A DNA stretch of 19,228 bases from Actinomortierella ambigua. Its lineage: Eukaryota > Mortierellomycota > Mortierellomycetes > Mortierellales > Mortierellaceae. Shown piece by piece: positions 8,746 through 18,162 of this stretch. The notes under the pieces were generated by a model. It searched no databases. It worked only from the letters and a program-made list of their open reading frames with translations, and was not told where the DNA came from. The DNA lies in the NCBI GenBank assembly GCA_016098155.1, contig JAAAJB010000471.1, positions 8,929 through 28,156 of the forward strand, read 5' to 3'. Made by a program: the position numbers and the translations under genes. Numbering within the stretch: position 1 is the first letter of the stretch; every line of letters starts with the position of its first letter.

Positions 8746-9165
8746 TCATAAAGAAGTACGTGGTGGAATAACCATAACAACAATGGCGACGGCGGCACAC
8801 CAAAGATAAAAAGGTGTTAGCACCCACTTGAGATGGAATGGAAAGTAACCCCCGGATTCTTCTTCTTCTTCTTCTTTCACATGAACAGTACCGACAGCAA
8901 TGACGGGTCGCTTCTTGGAGATCCGCTCGAGACGAGCGCGTAGGGCTTGGTTAGAGATAGTGGCGAGGCGGGCGGGATCGACTTCTTTGGCCAACATGTG
9001 CAGGATGGTGAAGAGGTTCTTGGTCACGTTCTCAATGTTGGTGTTGCCGTACGACAGGGTGATCGCCTTCAGGTCGATCTCGTCGGCACCCATAGCCATC
9101 AGAATAGCCAGGGCATCGTCGATACCGGGGTCACAGTCGAGGATCATGCTCTTTTGGGGCACCAT
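8746..9165 (-). CDS. Nucleoside hydrolase (inosine/uridine-preferring type), 3'-truncated
   Basis: The minus-strand ORF is 139 aa. Its first 92 residues are a clear IUNH N-terminal region: the Ca2+/ribose-binding signature DCDPGIDDALAI with D10, D12, D16 and D17, then ITLSYGNTNIENVTKN with the conserved Gly-Asn at 40-41. Complete family members run to about 310-400 aa and need a C-terminal Asp and His near the active site; both are absent. After PVIAVG (about 87-92) the frame enters a GAA microsatellite (poly-Glu) and then unrelated hydrophobic sequence. A possible donor (GTACTG, first base 8891) lies exactly at the point where similarity stops, so the real exon is probably 8892-9165. No matching downstream exon was found before the neighbouring transporter, which suggests a broken gene or a local deletion or misassembly. 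Intact members hydrolyse nucleosides to base plus ribose. It is divergent from the LOG gene, 274 bp apart. Confidence 0.75.
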   Translation of the reverse strand: MVPQKSMILDCDPGIDDALAILMAMGADEIDLKAITLSYGNTNIENVTKNLFTILHMLAKEVDPARLATISNQALRARLERISKKRPVIAVGTVHVKEEEEEESGGYFPFHLKWVLTPFYLWCAAVAIVVMVIPPRTSL

Positions 9166-9439
9166 GGTGGTTCTGTGGTCGCTGCAGGGGATGATGTTTT
9201 GTGTATGTGTGTATGAGCGCGTATGTGCGTGCGTGGGAGTGGAGATGGTTGTCGGGGGGTGGGAAAGGAGTGAGAAGACTGAACTGCGAAGATTTGTACC
9301 CCCTTGGAGATCTCCCCTTCCCCTGCTGCGTGACTCGGTTTAGAGCTCCCCTCTCCATAAAGTCTTCAGCACAATTCCGCATTCACCTTTCAACTTCGAA
9401 TCTCGTCCATTCAACTCCACTCCACTCTCACTTTCCACT
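9166..9439. promoter_or_regulatory. Short divergent promoter between nucleoside hydrolase and LOG genes
   Basis: Only 274 bp separates the two start codons. It contains a TG/TATG-rich microsatellite (about 9197-9236) and a CT-rich stretch (about 9375-9439) just before the LOG ATG, probably its leader. The spacing would allow shared control, which is inference. Confidence 0.45.
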
Positions 9440-11169
9440 ATGACTGAAACGCCAAAGAACAACCCTATCAAGATGATCTGCGTCTTCTGTGGCGCGAGCC
9501 CGTAAGCTTTCCTTCTCCTTCTCCTCCTCCTCCCTCTCCTCCTTTTCGCTTTCTTGCCCTGATCTTTAAACCTCTTACTCACCCTCCTTCTTTCTCTCTC
9601 TCTCTCTCTCTCACTGTCCCTTCTGCGGCAACCATCCAATGCAAACACGATCCGACCGCCAACAGGGGCCGTGATCCCGAATATGTCGAGCAGGCCAAGG
9701 GTACGTGCTCCTTTGTTTTCAATACGCGTCGATTCAGCACTAAAAAAAATGGGAGCGTTGCATCGTGTTCAGAACAAACAGGGCGCGGCAGGACTATTGA
9801 CTCTTTCTTTTTAAATGTTGTCGCTTTAGAGCTCGGACTCGAAATGGTTCGCCGCGGCTACGGCCTTGTTTATGGTACGCTTCTTTGACTCTCTACTTGC
9901 TTTCTGAGGGACACTGAAAAGACATTCCGACAAAGTTCCTAACAGGCGATCCTTTGTCGCGCCCTTTCCCCCTTTCCCCCTTTACTCTCTCATCCAGGTG
10001 GTGGCTCCTATGGTCTGATGGGCACTCTGGCCCAGACTGTCCACCAGAATGGCGGTCGTGTCGTTGGCATCATCCCCGAGGCTCTCAAGAAGGTCGAACG
10101 TCCAGGTAAAAAGAGATACGATTCAGGACTGGGAGAAGAGACCAGTAGCGGGAAGGATGAGGATCCTTTCCCCCCCCCCCTCGTGTGCTGGTGTCCGTTG
10201 CAATACAGCCTTCACCCCTTCCTCGCTAGCCCCGTTGGAATCTTGATTTTCCACTCCGATCCGCATGCAGAGACTTTCTTCGTACCGCAGTGCACTCATC
10301 ATGACTCGGAGTCTCCAACAACCACCGTCACCCTGCTGCCGCCACATCTACTGCTGTATGTTAAACTTGCAAACTCTGTTCTTTCCCCCCCCCCCATGTG
10401 GATACTGTAGAATTGGATGGCAAGCCTCTCGAGCAAGTCTTTGGAGAAGAGATTGTGGTCCCAGACATGCACACTCGCAAGGGCCTGATGAACAAGATGG
10501 TAAACAACTAGTGGCACTCTTATCCCAGCCGTCTGTAAGCCCAGGAATATCATTGTCCTTCTCAGCGATTAACCGACAGCCACTTTCTTTCTCTCCCCTC
10601 TCTCCTATCTGATAGTCCGATGCTTTCTGTGCTCTGCCCGGAGGGTAAGACAGCTTTCTATCACACTATTACGAGCGATCAAATCACTATATCATTGGCT
10701 TACCCATTTGGAAAAATTCATTTCCCCATGTTTAGATATGGCACATTTGAGGAGCTCCTGGAAGTCACCACATGGTCTCAGCTCAGCATCCACACCAAGC
10801 CTGTCATGGTGTTCAACATGAAGGGCTACTACGACCACCTGCTCAAGTTTATCCAGCATGGTATTGATGGTAAGGAGACAATGAACAATAGGAACGACTA
10901 CATTTGTCTTTGTTAAAAACGTCCTACTGTCGAGGGTTTTTTTCTCACTCATTTCCACACTGCGCCGCCAACCCCCCTTGCTTTCATTATCCCCCCTTCA
11001 TTATTGTTTTACAGAGAAGTTCATTGTGGACTGGAGCGCCAATGTGATGGTCCCTGGCACGACCGCGAAGGAGGTCCTTGACAAGATGGAGGTCTACGAG
11101 CCCCCAAAGTCGCGCTTTGCTCTGGACTGGACTGCCAGCCTCGACAAGCCCAAGGAGTCGTTTGTTTAA
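9440..11169 (+). CDS. LOG-family nucleoside 5'-monophosphate phosphoribohydrolase (cytokinin riboside 5'-monophosphate type)
   Basis: Eight exons, 9440-9501, 9666-9700, 9830-9874, 9998-10105, 10411-10499, 10616-10644, 10736-10869 and 11015-11169, join in frame to 218 aa, the usual LOG length. LOG enzymes cleave a nucleoside 5'-monophosphate to the free base and ribose 5-phosphate; in plants and some fungi they activate cytokinins. Motifs in order are [15 protein letters not shown] (13-27), [14 protein letters not shown] (43-56), the conserved Arg-Lys in MHTRKGLM (103-110), and the catalytic PGGYGTFEE (121-129), which is split by intron 6 after PGG. Key catalytic residues Arg106 and Glu128/129 are therefore present. 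Seven introns of 91-305 bp carry GTAAGY/GTACGY-like donors (two are GTAAAM) and good acceptors. The gene looks intact. Whether it makes cytokinins or serves nucleotide salvage cannot be decided from sequence. Confidence 0.95.
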
Positions 11170-11254
11170 AAGAATACAACTGGTCCTTCCTCCCCCCCTC
11201 TAATGACGAACCTTCTTAGATTTTAGAAGCCCTCTCTCTCCCCCTCTCCACCTC

Positions 11255-11260
11255 AATAAA
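11255..11260 (+). terminator. Polyadenylation signal AATAAA of the LOG gene
   Basis: A canonical AATAAA followed by an A run lies 86 nt after the LOG stop codon, on the sense strand, after a C/T-rich stretch. Position and sequence suit a cleavage/polyadenylation signal. Confidence 0.5.
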
Positions 11261-11700
11261 AAAAAAAGACCGCGTACCCAACTTGATGTGTCCCTCTCCT
11301 GAGAAACAAGCGCTGCGGTTGAAGGCGGAAATCATACGGTGGTGAAATCGCAGACACGTCAATACTTGTGAAACACCGTTGCTGCTTTTTTTTAAATGAA
11401 TTGCAAGAGCATAGTCCTTTGTAGACCTTCGCCATCTCGACACACAGATAGCAAAGACAATGAAAGAATGAAAAGAAAAGAAGAAGGCGAATTATGAATC
11501 TCTCTCAAGACACCTTTTTCCGAGGTGATATTATATAACCCTTGGGGTATTGAGGCGCAAGATCGAGTTTGGGGGAGGTAAACAGTTCCAGATTCAACTC
11601 TTCATTACCTCGCTCCTCCTGAACACACATCCCCTCCTTGATTACAGTACCCTTTGACTAGTAGCCGTGCTAATAGTTTGCTCCGCATTCTCTTCTACCA

Positions 11701-11747
11701 GCAACAATAGCAACAGCAACAGCAACAGCAACAACAACAACAACAAA
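11701..11747. repeat. CAACAG/CAA microsatellite
   Basis: The plus strand reads mostly alternating CAA and CAG triplets, then pure CAA units. It lies in the probable 3' UTR or flank of ATX1, about 105-150 bp past its stop codon, and is not in a coding frame. Confidence 0.75.
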
Positions 11748-11852
11748 GGCCATGTTGGACACTAATCACTTTGTTGGGCTACAGAGAGGTAGAGTGCGCT
11801 ATTTGGGGCGCGGGAGGGGTGAGATGTAGGAGGAGGATATTGACATCTATGT

Positions 11853-11916
11853 TTAGGCATCAGCAACCTTGGCGGCCTTGCCGGTCTTCTTGATGATCTC
11901 GAGGATCTCATCCTAA

Positions 11917-11947
<31 letters not shown>

Positions 11948-12832
11948 AAATAAAAAAGGCGCCAAAAGGCGATGAAAATGTCAAAATGAGGGGGAAGGAG
12001 GAGGAGAGCCAAGAAGAAAGAGAGAGAGAGGTTCGGATAAAATAAGGGGGAGGGGGGAAAGGGGAGAATTGAGCAAAGGTAAGAGATGAAAAGAATGTCA
12101 GCACGAAGGTACATGAAATTTGACAACCTTTATGTCTGAGAGCCAATTTTTACGATGGCATTGATGTCTCTCCCCTTATCGTCGTAATTGAGAGACATCG
12201 CAAAAGCTCTTTTTTTTTTTATTGTTTCCCCGACTCCACATGTTGAAGCAGAGTGGAGATTGGATGAAAGAAAACAAGGGACATTGCCAAATTATCCTGG
12301 TAGCCTGAAGAGGCCCTTCCCAGGGGAAGCCTTCCAACATGAAATACAGAAAAACGCGTTTCGTACCTGAGTGAGGCTGTCGCTCTCGACGGTGACCTTT
12401 CCGGTCTCCAGAGTGACTTCGAAGCTCTTGACCTCTAAAAACCAGCAAAAAGAAACGAGTATTTGATTGTGAGGGGGGGGTGGGAATGGTAGGTTACTCT
12501 ATGATTGCAGCAGACGCACCGTACCAATGACAAAAGGCCTTCTACAGTGAAGCCGCATTCACTTACGAGTGTTCTTCTGGAGGACACGGGTGACAGCGCC
12601 CGAGCAGCCAGAGCAGGTCATGGTAACGTCGTACTTGTAGGTCTAAGAATGTCAAGAGAAATGCACAATGGCGAAAAACTCATCAGCCTACAGGGACATC
12701 ATATGGATGCACAAAGGCACGTCGGCAACACTGTCACCAAAGCCTGAGCAACATTTCTTGACGATGTCACGATGCTCTGGCCCTAGATGGTGATGAGAGC
12801 GTGAGAGTGTGAGAGATGAAACTTACGGCCAT
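11853..12832 (-). CDS. ATX1: Cytosolic copper metallochaperone Atx1
   Basis: Minus-strand exons 12832-12827, 12642-12567, 12434-12367 and 11912-11853 join to 69 aa, the usual Atx1 size. The protein is one heavy-metal-associated (HMA) domain: beta strand YKYDVTM, Cu(I) site MTCSGC (residues 10-15, Cys12 and Cys15), helix SGAVTRVLQKN, strand VKSFEVTLETGKVTVES, and the last helix EILEIIKKTGK, with the Lys-rich KKTGK (58-62) that in known Atx1 proteins faces the P-type ATPase partner (Ccc2/ATP7). Role by family: carrying Cu(I) to the late Golgi transporter. Exon 1 is only ATG GCC, followed by GTAAGT. Introns are 184, 132 and 454 bp; the last is unusually long and holds a perfect hairpin. It is convergent with the LOG gene. 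Confidence 0.94.
12163..12199. repeat. Perfect 10-bp inverted repeat inside ATX1 intron 3
   Basis: GATGTCTCTC (12163-12172) and its exact complement GAGAGACATC (12190-12199) flank a 17-nt loop. It lies within the 454-bp third intron of ATX1 and would fold in the pre-mRNA. Confidence 0.7.
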
Positions 12833-13440
12833 TGGAATTGTGGGAAAAGAAGGGTTGAGAAAGATGTGGAAGCGTGTTGGGTTGTGGCACCTTTTTATGC
12901 TCCTCCTCCCTCCGCCCTTGATCCTCGATTTGGGATGCAGATACCCACACGCCACATACAGTCCTGTCGGTGGCGCCACCAACGACACTTTTGGAAACGA
13001 TGTACCCAACAGGGCAGCCCCAAACAGCTCATCCTTCTCGCCTTTCCAGCAATTCTGTCGCTTTTATTGAATCCAATCCTAATCCGGCTCTCGCTCATGG
13101 CGACATCGATGCATATCTTCTTAACCCCCCCCCCTACATCTCTCGCCCTATCTCGGGCCCCTGGATCATATAGCTTGATTCGCTTACAAGATAGATCAAA
13201 AAAAAAAAAAAAAAAAAAAGGGAGGGGGGGAGGGGAGGAAAAAAAAAAAAAAAGGGGGAATTTGAAAGGGGAAAAGAAAAAAAAAAAAAAAAAAAAAAAG
13301 AGGGAGAGGAGACTTGTCTGCAAAAAAAAACTATCGGGTGTTTTATGGAAAGCGTAAAATGGGGGAAAAGATGCTACAGTATACAAATGCCAAAGTATGG
13401 GAAAGAGAGGGATTGTGCTATAGAGGAACCGCGAATCATC
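12833..13440. other. Intergenic: ATX1 upstream region and 3' flank of the RS-rich protein gene
   Basis: About 608 bp with no supported gene. The right half is dominated by purine tracts on the plus strand. The left half, upstream of ATX1, has no TATA box or copper-response element that I could recognise with confidence. Confidence 0.5.
13198..13312. repeat. Long homopurine tract (A and G runs)
   Basis: Positions 13198-13260 and 13264-13312 are all purine on the plus strand, broken only by TTT at 13261-13263. Runs include 22 A (13198-13219), G7, about 14 A and a further run of over 20 A. On the minus strand it forms a T/C-rich stretch about 130-240 nt past the stop codon of the upstream 1325-aa gene. 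Confidence 0.8.
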
Positions 13441-16400
13441 CTAATCGTCCTCGATATTCAGCGGGAGCGTCATCACATAGTTTTCGATGGCCTTCCTGGC
13501 CTCCCGGCGTGCTTTAAAGTAGTCAACACGCGACATCGGGCGCACGGGCATCCCCATCGGCGGTCCTCCTTGTGGGCCAAACGGGAGTCCGTGTGGCATC
13601 ATCGGCATCGACATCGTCGGTGGCGGCAATGGCATAGACGCCAGCTGTGGCATCAAAGACATGGAAGGCATGGGAGGCAGTGGTGGCATGGGAGGCAGTG
13701 GCATGGTCAACCTCAGCGCGTCACTGGCCTCGACACCTGGATGAATTGAAGAGGAGGAGGAGGAGGAGGAGAAGGGCATGGAAAGCTGCGATGGCATCAT
13801 GCTCTGCGTGTTTACACTCGACTGCGCCAAGGTCCCTGCTGATACTGATGACAATGGACCGCCCCCAATGGGTGGAGGTGGAGAAAACTGTGTGGGAAGA
13901 GTTGGTGCTGACACTGGAGCTGGTGGTAGTGACGACATAGACGTCTCTGCCACGACTACGGGCGCCATCGACAAAACATTTTGAACTTGCCGTTGGCTGG
14001 TGAGGTGGGTAAAGGACATCGCCGCCACGTCCGCAGAAGGAAGTGAGGCCGATGCTGGAGCGGTACAAGTACCAACAACAGCAGCGGCAGAACCAATACC
14101 TGCTCCAATGGATAATGATGATCCAGCAATGGAAGGCTGGAGTGAGGGAGTCGATGACAAGGCAGACACACCACCACCTAAAGTTGCCTTGACTCCCTTC
14201 TCCTGCACATCCCATTGAGTACTGGCACGCGGCTTCACGACAGGCGCTGCAGCACTGTCCTCCAAAGCCGGCTCCCTCTGCTGGTTGGCAGATTGGGTGC
14301 TTTCCTCCTTAGGCTTTGACGACTCTGGTGCAACACCGACGTTCTTGCCCATGTTAATGTCAGCTGTCGTGAAAGGCGATGATGCCTTGACTGATGTGAC
14401 CGCCACCGCCATTTCTTTCGTTGCCTTGGTCTTAGACTCCGCTGCCGATCGAAGGTCCCTAGAAGCAACAGAACGAAAAACACAGGAAGGCGTGGAGGAA
14501 GAGAGAACGGAAGCACGACCGTGCGATGAAGACTCTGCCTTAACTTCTGCGATGCCAGAAGTGGCCCGAGAATCCATGGCAGAGGATCGATGGAGGGAAG
14601 GCGAAGTAGAAGACAAAGAAGTAGAGTACGAGCGAGAGAAAGCAGATTGAGAGTACGAAGATGGCGTCGGTGAACGCCGTCGACGGTAATCATCATCTCT
14701 GCGATACTTTCGTGGACTTCGACTACGACTTCGACTTCGACTTCGGTAGCCGTACCTGCTACTATACCTGTCCCCCCTCTCACGCTCCCCACCACGCTCC
14801 CTACCACGCTCCCGGTCGCGGTCTTGCCCCCAGTCACGATCGCGATCGCGATCACGATCACGATCATAACTGCGGTGGTGCCGTCCATACCGTTCGTTGC
14901 TCCGGCTCCTGCTCCGGCTCTGGCTCCTGCTCCTGTATCGTCTATAGTCCCTGCTCCTGCTTCGACTCCTGCCATGACTCTTGTCATTCCTGACTCGATC
15001 CTTGTCTTGCACAGCCTCCTTGCTTGGTTGAGTGACCTGCGTCGTGTGTGCCGCATGCGAACCAACGGTTGGTGTGCCCTTCCCTCCAGCGATAGAAGAC
15101 CGTCGCTCAGGCAATGGCTCGCGCTTAATCTCACAGGCGGGAGCAGTAGGGATGTCCGGGATGCCGCAATCACCCTCATCGGTGACATCTGAACCTGTCA
15201 TCTCAACATCGTCGTACACCGCGACACTGGATACGATATCGGCATCTTCGGCGGTATCGGCGGGTGTCGATGACGTAGGTAGGTGATGCAAAGCCCAACG
15301 GTGCACCAGCCCTAATCTCCGCAGTGTTGCAGGGTCGTCCTTGAGATGCGCTATTGTCTTGTCAAAGGTCCCAACGATAGCTTTCGCAACGGAGATGTAA
15401 ATCTCGAGAAGACCATGTTTCCTCTTCCAAGTGCTTGCGGGGATCGTGTCCATCAGGTCTAGCACGATCAACAAGGCTTCCCACAGGGGAACTCGCTTGG
15501 GCAATCCATCCAGGTCTCCTCTAAGCCAGCCGAATGCTGTCGGTAAGAGCATCGCTGTGTATGGGAAGCTCGAACCAAGTCCTTCACTCACTCTAGCCAG
15601 CATGGCCGTTCGGGCAAGAGGATGGACGGAATGAGTCCAACATGCGGTATTCGATTCAGTTGGAAAGTATGACACGTCCCGCATACCCTGCATGACTCCT
15701 GGGAGCTCGATCAGGCGGTTGTGAACGTCGCCGGCCTCGAAGGTTGCGCGAATGAGACCCGGATCCAGTCGGAAGAAGGCCATACCATCGTTGATGGAAA
15801 GCAGGACGAAAGGACGGAAAAGCGGACTCAGCAACAACATCTCTACATCTTCATACCCACCTCTGGGCCTGAACACTGATGTGTAGATCTTGCTAATCAG
15901 CTCGACGCTCCTATACACGAATCCCGAGCGACTCAAGACCCATAACATTGCCTCGAATACTGCCCACGAGGCACTCTGCTGAAGTGAGTGTAACCTTTGC
16001 TTTTCTGCAGCCGTAAGGTTGAACACCACGGGACCTATTTGAACACATGGAGGAACATGAGTAAATAATGGTTGACGTACTCATTACCATCCTGAGGAGG
16101 GGGGGAGGGAGAACAAACACTTTCAACGCGTGACAAGATGCCAATGAAAGCATGTGCAAAAGCTGAAAAGGAAGAAAGAAACCACTCACCGTCATCTGCT
16201 TCTTCTTCAATCTCAAGCAGCCTTTCTTCAACTTGCTCCAGTTGCATGGCCACCTTTTTATCCTCGCCTTCGTCTAAAAGTATAAAATAATACAATAATT
16301 AGTGAGTGCACTGTATGCAAGACCTTCGCCATCGCGTCATCCTATCATCGAACGGTGTAAATATCCAAACAAAAAAAAAAAAAAAAAAAATACATACACT

Positions 16401-17715
16401 CCTTGCTTATTGTACCACGGCTGCTGTTGTTGCGCCGCTGTTGCCGCGACTGCTGGTTAACGTCGCCACTGCCCTTAGCCCACCGGACCTTTGTCTGCGT
16501 CACCTGAGCCATGACCAGTTGGTTGATCTTGGCCTTTGCCTTCTCCGCTAACTTGGCCTTCTGGTTCGCCTCTGACTTGGCCTTCTCAGCAGCCTTCGCC
16601 ACGGCCCTTGCCTTCTCCTGCGCCTTTGTGTGCGCCTTTTCTTGCGCCTTCTTCAACACCTTGATCTGCTTGAGTGCTGCCCTTTCGGCCTTCCGTTGTG
16701 CCTTAGTTTTTTGTGGAAACTGCTTTTGATTTGGCTGCGGATTGGGCTGCTTTTGTTTAGGCTGATTAGGCTGCTTCTGCTTAGGCGGATTCTGCTTCGG
16801 CGGATTGGGCTGCTTCTGCTTTGGTGGATTGGGCTGCTTCTGCTTCGGTGGATTGGGCTGCTGGTTCTGCTTGGGCGGATTGGGCGGATTTTGCTTGGGC
16901 GGATTGGCTGGCTTGGGCGCCTTGGGTGTCTTTGGTGTGTTGGCTGCCGGTGCTCCTGAAGTTGGCGGTGCTCCGATAGCTTGCGGTGCTCCAGTAACGT
17001 GTGGTGCTCCTATGGCTGGCTGGGATCCTTGAGGCGCTGGTGTTGCCATTTGGGGATGAGTTGTACCAAGAGGTAACGTGTTGGAGCCTGTGCTTTTGGG
17101 ACCTCCAGGCACTTTTTTCGCTGCTGCTGCTGCTGCTGCCGCTGCTGCTGCTGCTGCCTTCTTTCTTTGCTTCTTCGATAGTGGCGGCGGGGGCACCTGT
17201 GGTTGCAGTGGGGACGTGTGTGGGTGTGACGCCGCAACGAACATTGACGGTGATGACGATGACGATAGATTCAAGAAGCCTGGTGATCCCTTCCGCTTGC
17301 TAGATACCGCTGGCAGAAAAGCTTCTTTGCCAACATAGTTGAACGACGGCTGTGTTGGACTCGCTTGTTGTGGCGGTGGTTGCCCATGAGAATGTGGCGG
17401 GCCCAAAAGCGGGCGTACATGGGGTTGTAGAGAGTGGAACTGTAGTTGAGACTGTGACAGCATTGGCGCATGCAGCGGCGGCCGAGCCAAGTGCTGCATT
17501 GGCTGGCCTGGGAACATTTGAGGCTGCCAGCGGTTCGCACCAGATTGCTGTCCAGAAGGTTTGGATGAGCTCGCGGATTGCTGCTGTGGCTGCTGGTGTG
17601 ATGGCTGCTGTTGATTCTCCTGGTGAACATGCTCATGCTGCTTTTGCTGACCTCCCTGTAGACCAGGGAAAGGGCGTGGCGCGAATGGGTACGGGGCACC
17701 TGGATACGACGCCAT
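13441..17715 (-). CDS. Unrecognised large protein with P/Q-rich, globular and RS-rich regions
   Basis: Exons 17715-16416, 16273-16190 and 16034-13441 join in frame to 1325 aa; introns are 142 bp (donor GTACAA) and 155 bp. I do not recognise the family. Regions: 1-200, Pro/Gln/His-rich; an Ala tract of 13 after KKQRKK near 200; PPKQKQPN-type tandem repeats about 270-335; a basic Lys/Ala-rich helical stretch (about 338-402, many AQEKA and AEKAK units), likely coiled coil; an acidic helix EQVEERLLEIEEEADD in exon 2; a globular, mostly helical region about 463-715 that starts VVFNLTAAEKQRLHSLQQ; an Arg-Ser/Arg-Asp region about 810-910; a Ser/Pro/Met-rich part; and a short charged end, YFKARREARKAIENY. 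RS domains usually mark nuclear proteins that join pre-mRNA splicing or transcript processing, so that is a guess at its role. No RRM or helicase motif is visible. The ATG at 17715 is the first in frame after a possible acceptor TTGTCAG, so a 5' UTR intron is possible. Confidence 0.8.
14690..14990 (-). repeat. Coding repeat: RS/RD-rich domain of the large protein
   Basis: Alternating Arg-Ser, Arg-Asp and Arg-Glu dipeptides are encoded by near-repetitive hexamers; for example GATCGC/GATCAC units on the plus strand at about 14837-14868 encode an RD run. Dipeptide repeats of this type are the defining feature of SR-family domains. Confidence 0.75.
17119..17158 (-). repeat. GCT/GCC triplet repeat encoding an alanine tract
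   Basis: On the plus strand the triplets read GCT with one GCC near the middle; in the frame of the large minus-strand gene they are GCA/GCC/AGC-phase alanine codons giving a run of 13 Ala. It is interrupted and in frame, so length changes would leave the protein frame intact. Confidence 0.7.
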
Positions 17716-18018
17716 GGTGTTGTCTGACAAAAGGGAGCAGGCTGTCTGTGAAAAAAGGGAAGTGGCAACACACAGATTTTTTTAGTCACGGGTGAAAGAG
17801 GGTCACGATGTCATCATCAATTCTTTAAAATTAAACAAAGAAAAAAAAAACCAGGAAAGTTGGTTGGGTCCCACGAAAATCGCTGTTTCTCCTCTTTCAT
17901 CGTTTTCTATCTCTCACCAGCTGCCTCCACCTTCTCTCTCAGACACACGCTCTTCCACCCACACTCACGCAGGCTTTCATTCATCGACTCACCCACCTTC
18001 ACTCATCCTAACACATCC
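17716..18018. promoter_or_regulatory. Divergent promoter between the RS-rich protein gene and the XPG-like start
   Basis: This is 303 bp between opposite ATGs. The left part is A/T-rich (about 17817-17850). The right part is a CT/CA-rich leader running up to the ATG at 18019. No TATA box at usual spacing was recognised. Confidence 0.45.
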
Positions 18019-18162
18019 ATGGGGGGACCTGGCTTGCTCGCAGTTTTGGGCAGCCAGAAAACCCTGCCCAAGGTCGATGCGCCCCCTGGCGCACTCCTCC
18101 TTGTGGATATCGCTGCCTTTTATCCCCAGAACATCCGGTATGAGAGTATAATAATGTTGTAA
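18019..18162 (+). CDS. N-terminal start of an XPG/PIN-like nuclease-fold gene, incomplete
   Basis: The frame from ATG 18019 gives 47 aa and stops at 18160-18162. The first 40 residues, MGGPGLLAVLGSQKT then PPGALLLVDIAAFYP, follow the layout of an XPG N-terminal/PIN-like domain: MG-x-x-GL near the start, then a hydrophobic strand with an Asp (LLLVDIAAF), which in the family provides a metal-binding residue. A good donor (GTATGA, first base 18138) after AACATCCG suggests exon 1 is 18019-18137, ending 2 nt into a codon. No convincing second exon was found in the remaining 1.1 kb, which is repeat-rich. Either the intron is very long, the gene was cut by the repeat insertion, or it is a relic. The CT-rich leader and ATG context look like those of the other genes, so a live promoter is plausible. 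Family call is tentative. Confidence 0.4.
   Translation: MGGPGLLAVLGSQKTLPKVDAPPGALLLVDIAAFYPQNIRYESIIML

Larger units (their letters stand above)
11170..11852. other. Convergent 3' region between LOG and ATX1
   Basis: This 683-bp stretch has no protein-like ORF. It carries the LOG polyadenylation signal, an A/G-rich patch (about 11455-11490), and a CAACAG/CAA microsatellite at about 11701-11747. The rest shows nothing recognisable. Confidence 0.6.

Noticed and set aside
8746..8889. Poly-Glu and hydrophobic tail of the nucleoside hydrolase ORF as real protein
   Set aside because: It starts at a likely splice donor, begins with a GAA microsatellite and has no counterpart in the family, so it is more likely intron or flank.
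14235..15188. A 317-codon minus-strand ORF in another frame of the large gene
   Set aside because: It is an out-of-frame shadow of the RS-rich region; its repeats come from the same hexamer-like DNA.
16035..16295. Independent small gene containing EQVEERLLEIEEEADD
   Set aside because: Splice sites on both sides keep frame with the neighbours, so it is the 84-bp middle exon of the large gene.
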